Below, in pieces: positions 35,169 through 42,979 of a stretch of DNA of 64,000 bases. The DNA lies in contig NZ_PHUJ01000003.1 in assembly GCF_002813375.1 (NCBI RefSeq), forward strand, positions 2,294,001 to 2,358,000, given 5' to 3'. Both the position numbers and the translations under genes were made by a program. This DNA comes from Pseudonocardia alni (GTDB lineage: Bacteria; Actinomycetota; Actinomycetes; Mycobacteriales; Pseudonocardiaceae). The stretch's first letter is position 1; every line of letters starts with the position of its first letter. The notes under the pieces were generated by a model. It did no database searches, was not told the origin of the DNA, and saw nothing but the letters and a program-made list of their open reading frames with translations.

Positions 35169-36170
35169 TCAGCGCAGCGGCGCCGGGGTGAGGTCGGGCA
35201 GTGGGAGCGCGGGCAGCGACGGGCCGCTGGGCAGCTCGGTCAGCGGCAGCACACCCGGCGTGAACGGGACCCGGCCGGGGACGACCTCCAGGGCGCCGAC
35301 CTCGCCGTAGCGCTGGGCGTAGGCCAGTGCCCGGGCGATGTCGGTGACCCCGTTGGTGTTGGTCGGCAGCATCAGGCTCGACAGCAGCCCGAACGCCCGG
35401 CCGCGCGCGTCGAGGTAGCCCGAGCCCGAGTCGCCCGGCACCCCCGGCGGCGTGGTGGAGACGACGTGCGTGCGCGGTCCCTCCGGCTGCCCGAGGCTCA
35501 GGCCCTGCTTGTACGGCGTCGCCACGAGCTGGTTGGGCTGGAAGCTGTAGACCTTCTCCCCCTGCTCGGTGCCGTCCGTGTCGAGCCCGGTCGGGCCGCC
35601 GAAGCCGGGGACCGTCGGGTCGGCGACGGCGACGGCAGCCGGGCTCAGCCGGATCAGCGACAGGTCGTTGTAGAGGCACAGCTGCGGGTCGGTCTCGCCG
35701 CGGTCCTGCATGACCGCCCAGGAGTTGTAGGCGACCCGTCCGGTGTAGTTCTTCCCGTCGCGGCCGCGGATGCCGACCTCGATGCCCTCCGGCATGACCG
35801 GCTCACTGCAGCCGTCGACCGAGGACATCGCGTCCTCGCCCGCCATGCAGTGCGCGGCCGCGCCCAGGTAGAGCACCCCGGCCGGGGCGGCCTGGTGCTC
35901 GGCCCCGCGGCCGCCGGGCTCGTCGCGGTTCCCGTCCTGCCCGGCGGCCGGGGTGTAGAGGAAGTTGGCGGTGCACAGCTCGGCGCCGCCGGTGACCGGG
36001 GTGGCGATCTGCACGCCCGGGCCGATCGCCCCGGCCTGCACCGCCGGGGCGGCCGTCGCGATGCCCGCGGCGACGGGCGCGGTGAGCGCGGCGGTGATCG
36101 CGAGGCCGGCCGCGGCGGCGATCCCGGCGATGCGCCGCCGCGCGGGGCGGCGGGAGAACTGCGGCGACAT
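35169..36170 (-). CDS. Secreted trypsin-like serine protease
   Basis: A 333-aa exported S1-fold protein. It has a twin-Arg-rich N-region (RRPARRR) and a hydrophobic signal helix ending near ATAAPA. The triad is visible: His in LGAAAHCMAG, Asp in YNDLSLIRL, and Ser in PPGVPGDSGSGYL. Paired cysteines (ELCTANF with AAHC; DGCSEP with QLCLYN) suggest disulfides. The C-terminal 40 residues are Pro/Leu-rich. The ATG at 36170 is chosen because GAGGAG precedes it; an upstream GTG at 36206 is unsupported. It is followed by a strong terminator, so monocistronic. The substrate is unknown. Confidence 0.85.
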   Translation of the reverse strand: MSPQFSRRPARRRIAGIAAAAGLAITAALTAPVAAGIATAAPAVQAGAIGPGVQIATPVTGGAELCTANFLYTPAAGQDGNRDEPGGRGAEHQAAPAGVLYLGAAAHCMAGEDAMSSVDGCSEPVMPEGIEVGIRGRDGKNYTGRVAYNSWAVMQDRGETDPQLCLYNDLSLIRLSPAAVAVADPTVPGFGGPTGLDTDGTEQGEKVYSFQPNQLVATPYKQGLSLGQPEGPRTHVVSTTPPGVPGDSGSGYLDARGRAFGLLSSLMLPTNTNGVTDIARALAYAQRYGEVGALEVVPGRVPFTPGVLPLTELPSGPSLPALPLPDLTPAPLR

Positions 36171-36317
36171 GACGCTCCTCGGCTCGTGGTCCGCCACGGA
36201 TCCCATCCGATCCGGCCACGCTGCGGGTACGGCGCGCCCGGCGGACTGCCCGGTCGGGTCCGGATCCGACCCGACCGGGTGACCTGATCACCACGAGCGT
36301 CCCGCAGCGTCCGCGAC

Positions 36318-36323
36318 TAGCGT
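36318..36323 (+). promoter_or_regulatory. -10 element (TAGCGT) of a leaderless promoter
   Basis: TAGCGT ends 8 nt before the GTG start of the phosphatase gene at 36332. Confidence 0.5.
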
Positions 36324-36331
36324 CGCCGCCC

Positions 36332-36952
36332 GTGAGCACCGACGCCGATCCGGACGGACGGATCCTCCTGCTGCGCCACGGCGAGACCGAGTGGTCGCGC
36401 ACCGGGAAGCACACCGGCCGCACCGACGTCCCGCTGACCGACGAGGGCCGGGCCGCGGCCCGCCGGGTGCGCGACGCACTGGCCCTGGTCCGCCACGACG
36501 CCCCGCCCGCCCGGGTGCTCTGTTCCCCGCGCACGCGCGCGAGGGACACCGCCGAGCTGGCCGGGCTGCGCGTGGACGCGGTCGACGACCGGCTCGTCGA
36601 ATGGGACTACGGCGACAACGAGGGCTGGACCACGCCGCAGATCCGCGAGTCCCAGCCGGGCTGGACGATCTGGGACGGGCCGTGGCCCGGCGGCGAGACC
36701 CCCGGCGACGTCGCCGCGCGCGCCGACGCCGTGCTCGCCGACGCGCGCGCCCTGCTCGGCGGCGGCGACGTCGTGCTCGTGGGACACGGCCACTTCTCCC
36801 GGGTGCTGACGGCGCGCTGGATCGGGCTGCCCGCGAGTGGCGGTGTGCACTTCCGCATGGACCCGGCCGGGGTCAGCGTGCTGGGGTTCGAGCGCGGGGT
36901 CCCCCGCCTCGACCACGTCAACCAGCGCCCTACCCCCGCGGAGGACCAGTGA
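36332..36952 (+). CDS. Histidine phosphatase superfamily protein (Rv3214/Gpm2-like acid phosphatase)
   Basis: A 206-aa phosphoglycerate-mutase-fold phosphatase. The phospho-accepting histidine is in LLRHGETEWSRTGKHTGRTD, the second catalytic arginine in LCSPRTRARDTAE, and the second histidine in VLVGHGHFSRV. The family member next to the same neighbours in M. tuberculosis, Rv3214, was annotated as a mutase but behaves as an acid phosphatase, so phosphatase is the safer call. A TAGCGT box 8 nt before the GTG suggests a leaderless message. The stop overlaps the acetyltransferase start (GTGA), so the two form an operon. Confidence 0.88.
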   Translation: MSTDADPDGRILLLRHGETEWSRTGKHTGRTDVPLTDEGRAAARRVRDALALVRHDAPPARVLCSPRTRARDTAELAGLRVDAVDDRLVEWDYGDNEGWTTPQIRESQPGWTIWDGPWPGGETPGDVAARADAVLADARALLGGGDVVLVGHGHFSRVLTARWIGLPASGGVHFRMDPAGVSVLGFERGVPRLDHVNQRPTPAEDQ

Positions 36953-37446
36953 GCGTCCGTACGGCCACCCCCGACGACGTGCCGGTCATGGTCCGGCTCG
37001 TGCACGAGCTGGCCGACTACGAGAAGGCCGCGCACGAGTGCGGGCTGACCGAGGACCAGCTGCACGCCGCACTGTTCGGCCCGGACCCCTCGGCCGGGGC
37101 CTTCGTGGCCACCGGCGACGACGGCGCGGTCGTCGGCACGGCCATCTGGTTCCGGACCTTCTCCACCTGGGAGGGCGTCGCCGGGATCCACCTGGAGGAC
37201 CTCTACGTCACCCCCGGCGCCCGCGGCGGCGGGCACGGCGCGGCCCTGCTCGCGGAGCTGGCCGCCGAGGTGACCCGGCGCGGCTGGAAGCGCCTGGAGT
37301 GGAACGTGCTGGACTGGAACACCCCGGCCATCGGCTTCTACCGCTCCGTCGGCGCGGTGCCGAACGAGGGGTGGACCACCTACCGGCTCACCGGCGACCC
37401 GCTCGTCGCGCTGGCCGGGCGGAACGGCGGGGCGGCGGCCCGCTAG
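36949..37446 (+). CDS. GNAT-family N-acetyltransferase
   Basis: A 165-aa acetyl-CoA-dependent transferase related to the spermidine/diamine acetyltransferase-like group. It starts VSVRTATPDDVPVMVRLVHELADYEK; the acetyl-CoA-binding loop is LYVTPGARGGGHGAALL and the C-terminal strand is WNTPAIGFYRSVGAVP. The GTG overlaps the phosphatase stop by 4 bp, with GAGGA at 36941-36945. The stop codon TAG (37444-37446) lies inside the CTAG target duplicated by the IS481-type insertion, so the reading frame is unchanged. The acceptor amine is unknown; it corresponds in position to M. tuberculosis Rv3216. Confidence 0.9.
   Translation: MSVRTATPDDVPVMVRLVHELADYEKAAHECGLTEDQLHAALFGPDPSAGAFVATGDDGAVVGTAIWFRTFSTWEGVAGIHLEDLYVTPGARGGGHGAALLAELAAEVTRRGWKRLEWNVLDWNTPAIGFYRSVGAVPNEGWTTYRLTGDPLVALAGRNGGAAAR
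37443..37446. repeat. Left target-site duplication CTAG
   Basis: CTAG abutting the left end of the insertion element; the matching copy is at 38566-38569. It contains the acetyltransferase stop on plus and the transposase stop on minus. Confidence 0.85.
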
Positions 37447-38435
37447 TTGTACTGCCCGGACAGGTTGGTCAACCTGCTGATCGGTGGGAGACCACCGATG
37501 GCGGTGTGGGGCCTGTGGTGGTTGTACTCGTGCAGCCACCCGGGTAGCGCCTTTCGGCGTTGCGACTCGCCGGTGTAGAGCCGGGCGAAGGCCCAGCCGT
37601 CGGCGAGAGTGCGGTGGAACCGTTCGATCTTTCCGTTGGTCTGTGGGCGGTAGGGACGGGTGCGTTTCGGGGTGATCCGCAGCGCGTGGCAGGTGTCGCG
37701 CCAGGCGTGGGAGCGGTAGGCCGAGCCGTTGTCGGACAGGACTCGGCGGGTGGTGACCCCGCGGGCGGAGAACCAGGCCACCGCGCGGCGCAGCACAGCG
37801 ATCGCGGTGGCGGCGGTTTCGCCGTCGTGGATCTCGGCGTAGGCCAGGCGGGAGTGGTCGTCGAGCACGGTGTGCACGAACGCCGTGCCCATCTTCGCCT
37901 GGTGGTAGGCGTTGCGAAGTTTCCCAGGGGTCGCGGCCCGGTTGCGGTCTCCCTGGGCGCGCCCGACATAGCGCCAGCCGCCGCCGTCGGGGATGTTGCC
38001 CAGCTTCTTCACATCCACGTGCAGCAGATCCCCGGGGGCGGGGTGTTCGTAGCGACGCACTGGTTCTCCGGTGGCGCGGTCGACATGGGCGAGGCGGTTG
38101 ATCCGACACCGCACCAGCACCCGGTGCACGGTCGAGGCAGCGACACCGACCCGGTCGGCGATCTGGACCGGGCCCAGGCGCTTCTTCCAGCGCAGGTGCA
38201 CGATCCGGCGCACCACCGGTGCCGGCGTCGCCCGCGGCGAGTGGTGCGGCCGGCTGGAGCGATCGGCCATGCCGGCCGGGCCGTCGGTGCGGTAGCGGTC
38301 GGCCCAGCGTTTCGCGGTCGGCCAGGCCACCTGGAACCGGGCAGCGGCCTGAGCGATCGGCACGTCGCCCTCGACGATCAGACGCGCCAGGCGCAGTCGG
38401 CCGCGTTCGGACAGTGGAGCGTTAGCGTGGACCAC
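37443..38435 (-). CDS. IS481-family transposase (DDE)
   Basis: A 330-aa transposase: an N-terminal helix-turn-helix (LARLIVEGDVPIAQAAARF, then WAKRWADRY-like WPTAKRWADRYR), a second HTH around PVQIADRVGVAASTVHRVL, and an rve catalytic core. The DDE residues are Asp in LLHVDVKKLG, Asp in VLSDNGSAYRS and Glu in QTNGKIERFHRTL. GTG start at 38435 has AGGAGG eight bases upstream. The stop codon TAG lies wholly in the target-derived CTAG, so the frame is open to the very end of the element. No frameshift or missing residue was found. Confidence 0.93.
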   Translation of the reverse strand: MVHANAPLSERGRLRLARLIVEGDVPIAQAAARFQVAWPTAKRWADRYRTDGPAGMADRSSRPHHSPRATPAPVVRRIVHLRWKKRLGPVQIADRVGVAASTVHRVLVRCRINRLAHVDRATGEPVRRYEHPAPGDLLHVDVKKLGNIPDGGGWRYVGRAQGDRNRAATPGKLRNAYHQAKMGTAFVHTVLDDHSRLAYAEIHDGETAATAIAVLRRAVAWFSARGVTTRRVLSDNGSAYRSHAWRDTCHALRITPKRTRPYRPQTNGKIERFHRTLADGWAFARLYTGESQRRKALPGWLHEYNHHRPHTAIGGLPPISRLTNLSGQYN

Positions 38436-38565
38436 GAGGACCTCCTGTGGTTGTGGGTGCGGGTGCCTTCGACAGCTCCACACCCTCCGCAGGAGGTCCT
38501 CACCCTTCAAGATCAGCTAGATCGTGTCGTCACACGAGTTCGACCAACGTCTCCGGTCAGTACAA
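37447..38565. mobile_element. IS481-family insertion sequence, intact, 1,119 bp
   Basis: Bounded by imperfect terminal inverted repeats that begin TTGTACTG: 37447-37470 and the reverse complement of 38542-38565 agree at 21 of 24 positions. It is flanked by a direct CTAG duplication. It carries one full-length transposase on the minus strand. IS481-type elements are known to prefer NCTAGN targets, which matches this site. Intact ends, target duplication and reading frame suggest recent and possibly still functional insertion. Confidence 0.93.
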
Positions 38566-38994
38566 CTAGTCCTCGGGGTACTCGTCGCCCATCGACCAGC
38601 GCCGGGACTGCTCGCTGATCAGCATCAGGAACGTGAACAGCACGAACAGTCCGCAGACGATGCCCCACACCAGCTGACGGCTGGGGCCCAGCGCGTAGTA
38701 GATGGCCGGGAACAGCAGCAGCTGCACGACGATCGCCGGGGTGCGGCAGCCGTGCACCCCGCGGACCAACCCGTAGCCGACACCGGCCACGGCGGCCGCC
38801 AGGAGCACGAAGATCCCGGCCTCGGCGAGCCCGTAGTAGAGGCGGGCGCCACCGGCCTCCAGCGCGCGTACGCCCAGCACGACCGCGAGGACGGCGCCGA
38901 CGAGCCCCTCGGCCGCGACGAGCACCCCCGCCACCCGCACGTTCTCCGGCGGTCGCTCCCGCGTCACGGGGCGGTCGTCGCGGTCATCGGCCAC
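38566..38994 (-). CDS. Conserved membrane protein (Rv3217c-like)
   Basis: A 142-aa protein with four predicted transmembrane helices (VAGVLVAAEGLVGAVLAVVL; AEAGIFVLLAAAVAGVGYGL; AIVVQLLLFPAIYYAL; LVWGIVCGLFVLFTFLMLI) and a charged C-terminus EQSRRWSMGDEYPED. Size and position next to the lipid-kinase-like gene and whiB1 match M. tuberculosis Rv3217c. Function is unknown. GTG start at 38994 with a TATCCT box 6 nt before it, so leaderless. Its stop TAG is read from the right CTAG target copy of the IS element. Confidence 0.82.
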   Translation of the reverse strand: MADDRDDRPVTRERPPENVRVAGVLVAAEGLVGAVLAVVLGVRALEAGGARLYYGLAEAGIFVLLAAAVAGVGYGLVRGVHGCRTPAIVVQLLLFPAIYYALGPSRQLVWGIVCGLFVLFTFLMLISEQSRRWSMGDEYPED

Positions 38995-39000
38995 CCACCG

Positions 39001-39006
39001 AGGATA
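39001..39006 (-). promoter_or_regulatory. -10 element (TATCCT) of a leaderless promoter
   Basis: On the minus strand TATCCT ends 6 nt before the GTG at 38994. Confidence 0.55.
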
Positions 39007-39065
39007 GGCCGCCCGCCGCGGCGGCCACCGCCGGGCGGCCGACGGACCGGCCGGTGCGCGGTCGA

Positions 39066-39071
39066 TACAGT
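39066..39071 (+). promoter_or_regulatory. -10 element (TACAGT) of a leaderless promoter
   Basis: TACAGT ends 6 nt before the GTG at 39078. Its 60-bp distance from the minus-strand TATCCT marks a compact divergent promoter region. Confidence 0.55.
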
Positions 39072-39077
39072 CGCCCC

Positions 39078-40028
39078 GTGCGCGCGCTGCTCGTGGTCAA
39101 CCCTCAGGCCACGTCCACCACCGCCGCCGGCCGGGACGTGCTGACCAAGGCCCTGGCCAGCGAGCTGAAGCTCGACGTCCTGCAGACCCGCTACCGGGGC
39201 CACGCGGCGGAGGCGACCGCGGCGGCCGTGGCGGACGGCGTCGAGCTCGTCGTCGCGCTCGGGGGCGACGGGACGGTCAACGAGGTCGTCAACGGGCTGC
39301 TGGCCGCGCAGACCGGCTCGGGCAGCGGTGCCCCGCGGCCGGACCCGGACGCCACCGCGATGCTCGCGGTGGTGCCCGGCGGCTCGGCGAACGTGTTCGC
39401 CCGCGCCCTCGACATGCCGCGCGACCCGGTCGAGGCGACCGGGCACGTGCTCACCGCGCTGGCCCAGCGGCGGCGACGGCTGGTCGGTCTCGGCTGGGCC
39501 GACGACCGCTGGTTCACCTTCAACGCCGGCATGGGCTGGGACGCCGAGGTGGTGGCCGCGGTCGAGCGCGCCCGCGCGCAGGGACACGAGGCCAGCCCCG
39601 GCCGCTACGCGCTGACCGCGATCGCCCAGTACCTCGCGCAGCTGCGCCGTCCCCCGTCGATGACGGTGGAGCTCCCCGACGCGGCACCGCTGACCGGGGT
39701 GCGGCTGGCGTTCGTCTCCAACACCGACCCGTGGACCTTCCTGTCCGGCCGCGCGGTGCGGACCAACCCCCGCTCGTCGTTCGGCAGCGGGCTGGGGCTG
39801 TTCGCGCTCACCGGGCTGAGCCCGCGGACGATCGCCTCGACCCTGCGCCAGATCCTGGCCGCCGACGGCGACCCGCACGGGCGGCACATCGTCCGGCACG
39901 ACGCCGTCGGCCGGGTGCGGATCACGTCGGAACAGCCTCTCGCTCTCCAGCTCGACGGCGACCACCTCGGAATGCGCACCGACGTGGAATTCCTCAGCGT
40001 GCCCGGAGCGTTACGCGTCGTCGTGTGA
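39078..40028 (+). CDS. Diacylglycerol kinase-family lipid kinase (Rv3218-like)
   Basis: A 316-aa DAGK-catalytic-domain protein. It begins VRALLVVNPQATSTTAAGRD, has the nucleotide-binding loop VVALGGDGTVNEVVNGL near residue 60 and VVPGGSANVFARALDMP near 102, and a beta-rich C-terminal domain with FNAGMGWDAEVV. It should phosphorylate a lipid such as diacylglycerol or a sphingosine-like base at the membrane surface. The GTG start is fixed by a TACAGT box 6 nt upstream. The gene lies between the membrane protein and whiB1 as Rv3218 does in M. tuberculosis. Confidence 0.88.
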   Translation: MRALLVVNPQATSTTAAGRDVLTKALASELKLDVLQTRYRGHAAEATAAAVADGVELVVALGGDGTVNEVVNGLLAAQTGSGSGAPRPDPDATAMLAVVPGGSANVFARALDMPRDPVEATGHVLTALAQRRRRLVGLGWADDRWFTFNAGMGWDAEVVAAVERARAQGHEASPGRYALTAIAQYLAQLRRPPSMTVELPDAAPLTGVRLAFVSNTDPWTFLSGRAVRTNPRSSFGSGLGLFALTGLSPRTIASTLRQILAADGDPHGRHIVRHDAVGRVRITSEQPLALQLDGDHLGMRTDVEFLSVPGALRVVV

Positions 40029-40505
40029 GACGGACGGTTCGTCGCGCATCGTGCGGGCGCTCTCACACGCCGGAGTGAGCAACCGCGCCATTCACCGATG
40101 TGAGCGGACCGTCGGTCCCGTTGGGGCTTACACCAGGCCAAACCCGTGATCCAAGGTGGTCCCTACGCAAGCGAGGCCACGAGCAACGCCGCTCGTGGAG
40201 GTTCCGTCCCACCGGGCCGGACCCCTCACTCAGAGGGTGTCCGGGTCGACATCGTTTTCGGGTGGCCGATTCCGGGTGGGACAGGGACACTGGATCGTGG
40301 AACCGGCCCAGGGCGGCTCGAAGTCCCGGGCACTGGTCTGTCTGCGTGCGTTCCCTATGAGGGCGCTCACGCATCCCGCGAGCAGTTTCCCATTGAGGAC
40401 CGCGGTGGCTCGTGAAAGTATTCACAAGCTGCGAAACACGCACGTAACACCAAGCGCACAGACGATCGGCGCGACCCCGATCGCGCACCAGAGGAGAAAG
40501 TGATC
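40029..40505. other. Long structured region upstream of whiB1
   Basis: 477 bp without a gene. Two clean hairpins lie in tandem: CCACGAGC-N6-GCTCGTGG (40177-40198) and a 10-bp stem with one bulge and a 5-nt loop (40218-40243). A CRP-like palindrome is at 40411-40426. The base composition is less GC-rich than the genes. It may be a long whiB1 leader or an unannotated small RNA. Confidence 0.5.
40411..40426. promoter_or_regulatory. CRP-like binding site upstream of whiB1
   Basis: CGTGA-AAGTAT-TCACA matches the CRP consensus TGTGA-N6-TCACA at 9 of 10 fixed positions. It is 79 bp before the whiB1 ATG. In M. tuberculosis whiB1 is directly controlled by the CRP homologue Rv3676, so this is a plausible conserved cAMP-response site. 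Confidence 0.65.
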
Positions 40506-40757
40506 ATGGACTGGCGTCACGACGCGATCTGCCGCGACGAGGACCCGGAGCTGTTCTTCCCGGTCGGCACCAGCGGCCCTGCCCTGATGCAGATCGCGGA
40601 GGCCAAGAGCGTGTGCCGGCGTTGCCCGGTCACCGAGTCGTGCCTGCAGTGGGCTCTCGAGTCCGGCCAGGACGCCGGTGTCTGGGGCGGCATGAGCGAG
40701 GACGAGCGGCGCGCCCTGAAGCGGCGCAGCACCCGTCCGCGCGCTCGCACCGCGTAG
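40506..40757 (+). CDS. whiB1: WhiB1-type iron-sulfur transcription factor
   Basis: An 83-aa Wbl protein that binds a nitric-oxide-sensitive [4Fe-4S] cluster and, in mycobacteria, the primary sigma factor. The four cluster cysteines are Cys9, Cys37, Cys40 and Cys46, the same numbering as M. tuberculosis WhiB1. The beta-turn GVWGGMSEDERRALKRR and the basic tail for DNA binding follow. The ATG at 40506 is chosen because GAGGAGA (40491-40497) is then 8 nt away; the GTG at 40500 is too close. A CRP-like site lies upstream and a strong hairpin downstream. WhiB1 is essential in mycobacteria. Confidence 0.96.
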   Translation: MDWRHDAICRDEDPELFFPVGTSGPALMQIAEAKSVCRRCPVTESCLQWALESGQDAGVWGGMSEDERRALKRRSTRPRARTA

Positions 40758-40845
40758 GCAGCCCCGCCCGGGTACTCGCCCGGAATGCGGCAGGAACAGC
40801 TGTCCCGGACAGCAGCTCCGAACAGTAGAAGAAGTAGCTCCCCGA

Positions 40846-40887
40846 CCTCGGGCCCGTAGCCGGACGCCACCGGCCACGGGCCCGAGG
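40846..40887 (+). terminator. Terminator after whiB1, 17-bp stem
   Basis: CCTCGGGCCCGT (40846-40857) pairs with 40876-40887; after one A-C mismatch GCCGG/CCGGC continues the stem to a 6-nt loop. It is 88 nt after the whiB1 stop. Confidence 0.8.
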
Positions 40888-41163
40888 TGCGTTCGGGGTG
40901 ATCTGCCACCCCGGTGTGAGGGTCGACCACGGTGCCGGCGCGACCACGGCACCGGGATCAACGGTCACGGCACGAGCGTATCCGGTGCCCTCCGGGCCCC
41001 CGTCCACGCCCCGGGTCACCGGGAGTGACCGGGATCGGTCACCCGCCGCACCGCAACGACCGCCCGGGGACGACGAGCATGTCCCCGGTTGCCTCTGGCC
41101 GCCGTCGTCCGCGCCGTCCCTGGGCCCTCTCCGAGCCGTCCTGCGCGGCTCCGCCGGCCTGCT

Positions 41164-41210
41164 CCCAGGGGAACTTTCGGGGCGCTCTACGCCACGAGAG
41201 TTCCCCTGGG
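41164..41210. terminator. Hairpin near the pdtaS 3' end
   Basis: CCCAGGGGAACT (41164-41175) is the exact reverse complement of 41199-41210; a few more pairs extend both ends. It lies 26 nt past the pdtaS stop and faces whiB1, so it may serve both directions. Confidence 0.7.
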
Positions 41211-41236
41211 GGCACGCCCGAAGGGCGGTGGGGCGG

Positions 41237-42751
41237 TCAGGAGCCGCCGAGTGGTACCCGGACCACCGCCACCGTGCCGCCGCCCTCCCGGGCCCGCACC
41301 TCGATCGTCGCCTCCAGTTCGGAGGTCAGCAGGGTCCGCACGATCTGCAGACCCAGCCCCTTGGACCTCTCGAAGTCGAAGTCGACCGGCATGCCGTGGC
41401 CGTCGTCGGCCACCGACACCTCCAGGCGGCTCGCCGAGCGCACCGGGCTGACGACCACCTCCCCCGCCGTGCCGGGGTCGTAGGCGTGCGCCAGCGCGTT
41501 GTGGGTCAGCTCGGCCAGGACCAGCACCAGCGGGGTGGCCTTCGCCGCGGGCAGCGCCCCGAACCCGGAATCGACGCGCACCCGGGCGCGGGACTCGGTC
41601 GTCGCGCCGTCGCGGATGGCGGGCAGCACCTTCGGCAGCAGCTCGTCGAGCTCGACGACCTCGGCGACGGAGTAGGCCAGCGCCTCGTGCACCAGCGCGA
41701 TCGAGGTGACCCGGCGGACCGACTCCTCCAGCGCCCGGCCCGCCTCCGGGTTCTCGCTGCGCCGAGCCTGCATCCGCAGCAGCGCCGCGACCGTCTGCAG
41801 GTTGTTCTTCACCCGGTGGTGGATCTCCCGGATGGTGGCGTCCTTGCTCATCAGCGCCGCGTCCCGGCGACGCAGGTCGGTCACGTCGCGGACGAGCACC
41901 AGCGCGCCCGCCGCGTCACCGCGGGGCCGCAGCGGCAGCGCGCGCACGAGCATCGTCGCCCGGCGGCCCTTGACCTCCATCCGGGTGGACGGGGCGCCGT
42001 CGAGGGCCTCGTTGATCCGGCCGGCGACGTCCTTCGCGTCGAACGGGTCCAGCACGAGCGCCTTGGTGACGGTCGCGAGGTCGGCGCCGGCGACGTCGCT
42101 GGCGTGGCCCATGCGGTGGTACGCCGACAGCGCGTTCGGGCTGGCGTAGGCCACGTTGCCGTGCACGTCGAGGCGGACCAGGCCGTCCCCGGCGCGCGGG
42201 CTGCCCTCGGCCGAGCCGGGCGGACCGGACTGCGGCGGGAACGTCCCGTCGACGATCATCTGGCACAGGTCCGATGCGCTGCCGAGGTAGGCGATCTCCA
42301 GCGGGCTCGGGACGCGCGGGGTGGACAGGTTGGTGTCCCGGGACAGCACCGCCACCGTGCGGCCCTTGAAGCGCACCGGGATGGTCTCCCGGCGCACCGG
42401 CACCTCCAGGTGCCAGCGCGGGTCGTCGTCGCGGCAGATCCGGCCCTCCAGCACCGCCCGGCGCAGCTGGCCGACCTCCACCGGCACCGCCCGGCGGCCG
42501 ACGACGTCGTCCGGGTGGGCGGTCGGTGCGGTGGTCGGCCGGGCCTGGGCGACGCACAGGAACTGCGCGGTCGCCGCCCGGGAGGCACCGCCCGTCCCCG
42601 CGTGGAGGTCGTCCAGCGGCACCCACAGCAGGAAGTCGGCGAAGGACATGTCGGCCAACAACTGCCACTCACCGACCACGCGCTGGAGGTGATCGGCGGT
42701 CTCGCCGTCCATCGTCGTGTGCTCGGCGAGCAGCTCGCTCAGCGTGGTCAC
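41237..42751 (-). CDS. pdtaS: PdtaS-type sensor histidine kinase (HisKA_2/HWE group)
   Basis: A 504-aa soluble sensor kinase. The N-terminal GAF-like domain (about 1-150) contains the PLDDLHAGTGGASRAATAQF region, the second PAS-like domain (about 175-300) LDVHGNVAYASPNALSAYHRMGH, and the phospho-acceptor helix EIHHRVKNNLQTVAALLRMQARR, with the His in EIHHR. The HATPase domain has ELTHNALAHAY and VADDGHGMP, then GLGLQIV. PdtaS signals to the RNA-binding antiterminator PdtaR, which is not in this window. GTG start at 42751. The location beside whiB1, bL37 and rshA-sigH matches mycobacteria (Rv3220c). Confidence 0.92.
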   Translation of the reverse strand: MTTLSELLAEHTTMDGETADHLQRVVGEWQLLADMSFADFLLWVPLDDLHAGTGGASRAATAQFLCVAQARPTTAPTAHPDDVVGRRAVPVEVGQLRRAVLEGRICRDDDPRWHLEVPVRRETIPVRFKGRTVAVLSRDTNLSTPRVPSPLEIAYLGSASDLCQMIVDGTFPPQSGPPGSAEGSPRAGDGLVRLDVHGNVAYASPNALSAYHRMGHASDVAGADLATVTKALVLDPFDAKDVAGRINEALDGAPSTRMEVKGRRATMLVRALPLRPRGDAAGALVLVRDVTDLRRRDAALMSKDATIREIHHRVKNNLQTVAALLRMQARRSENPEAGRALEESVRRVTSIALVHEALAYSVAEVVELDELLPKVLPAIRDGATTESRARVRVDSGFGALPAAKATPLVLVLAELTHNALAHAYDPGTAGEVVVSPVRSASRLEVSVADDGHGMPVDFDFERSKGLGLQIVRTLLTSELEATIEVRAREGGGTVAVVRVPLGGS

Positions 42752-42843
42752 GATCGCCCATCCCACCACATGCGAGAATCGCGCGTACGAAGCTCCCGCG
42801 GCAACGCCGCGGAACCGTGACCCGGACGGGAAGGAGGGTCGAG

Positions 42844-42918
42844 ATGTCCAAGCGTGCACGCAAGCGCCGTGACCGCGCCAAGAAGGGCGCCAACCACGGC
42901 AAGAAGCCGAACTGCTGA
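42844..42918 (+). CDS. Ribosomal protein bL37
   Basis: A 24-residue, extremely basic peptide: MSKRARKRRDRAKKGANHGK then KPNC. This is the length and composition of bL37, the small 50S protein first seen in mycobacterial ribosome structures (KR-rich start, ANHGK motif, PN near the end). The start is supported by GGAGGG about 5 nt upstream. It lies divergent from pdtaS and convergent with rshA, and ends in a 20-bp perfect terminator. Too short for most gene finders. Confidence 0.85.
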   Translation: MSKRARKRRDRAKKGANHGKKPNC

Positions 42919-42933
42919 GTTCGGCGACACCGA

Positions 42934-42976
42934 CGCGAGAGGGCGGGCACCCCGGTGGGGTGCCCGCCCTCTCGCG
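42934..42976. terminator. Bidirectional terminator, 20-bp perfect stem
   Basis: Arms 42934-42953 and 42957-42976 are exact reverse complements around a 3-nt loop. It starts 15 nt after the bL37 stop and is shared with the convergent rshA gene ending at 43002. Confidence 0.93.
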
Positions 42977-42979
42977 TGT

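Larger units (their letters stand above)
40758..41236. other. Intergenic region between convergent whiB1 and pdtaS
   Basis: 479 bp without a convincing gene. It holds two strong hairpins, at 40846-40887 (whiB1 side) and 41164-41210 (pdtaS side). The part between them shows no coding pattern. Confidence 0.5.
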
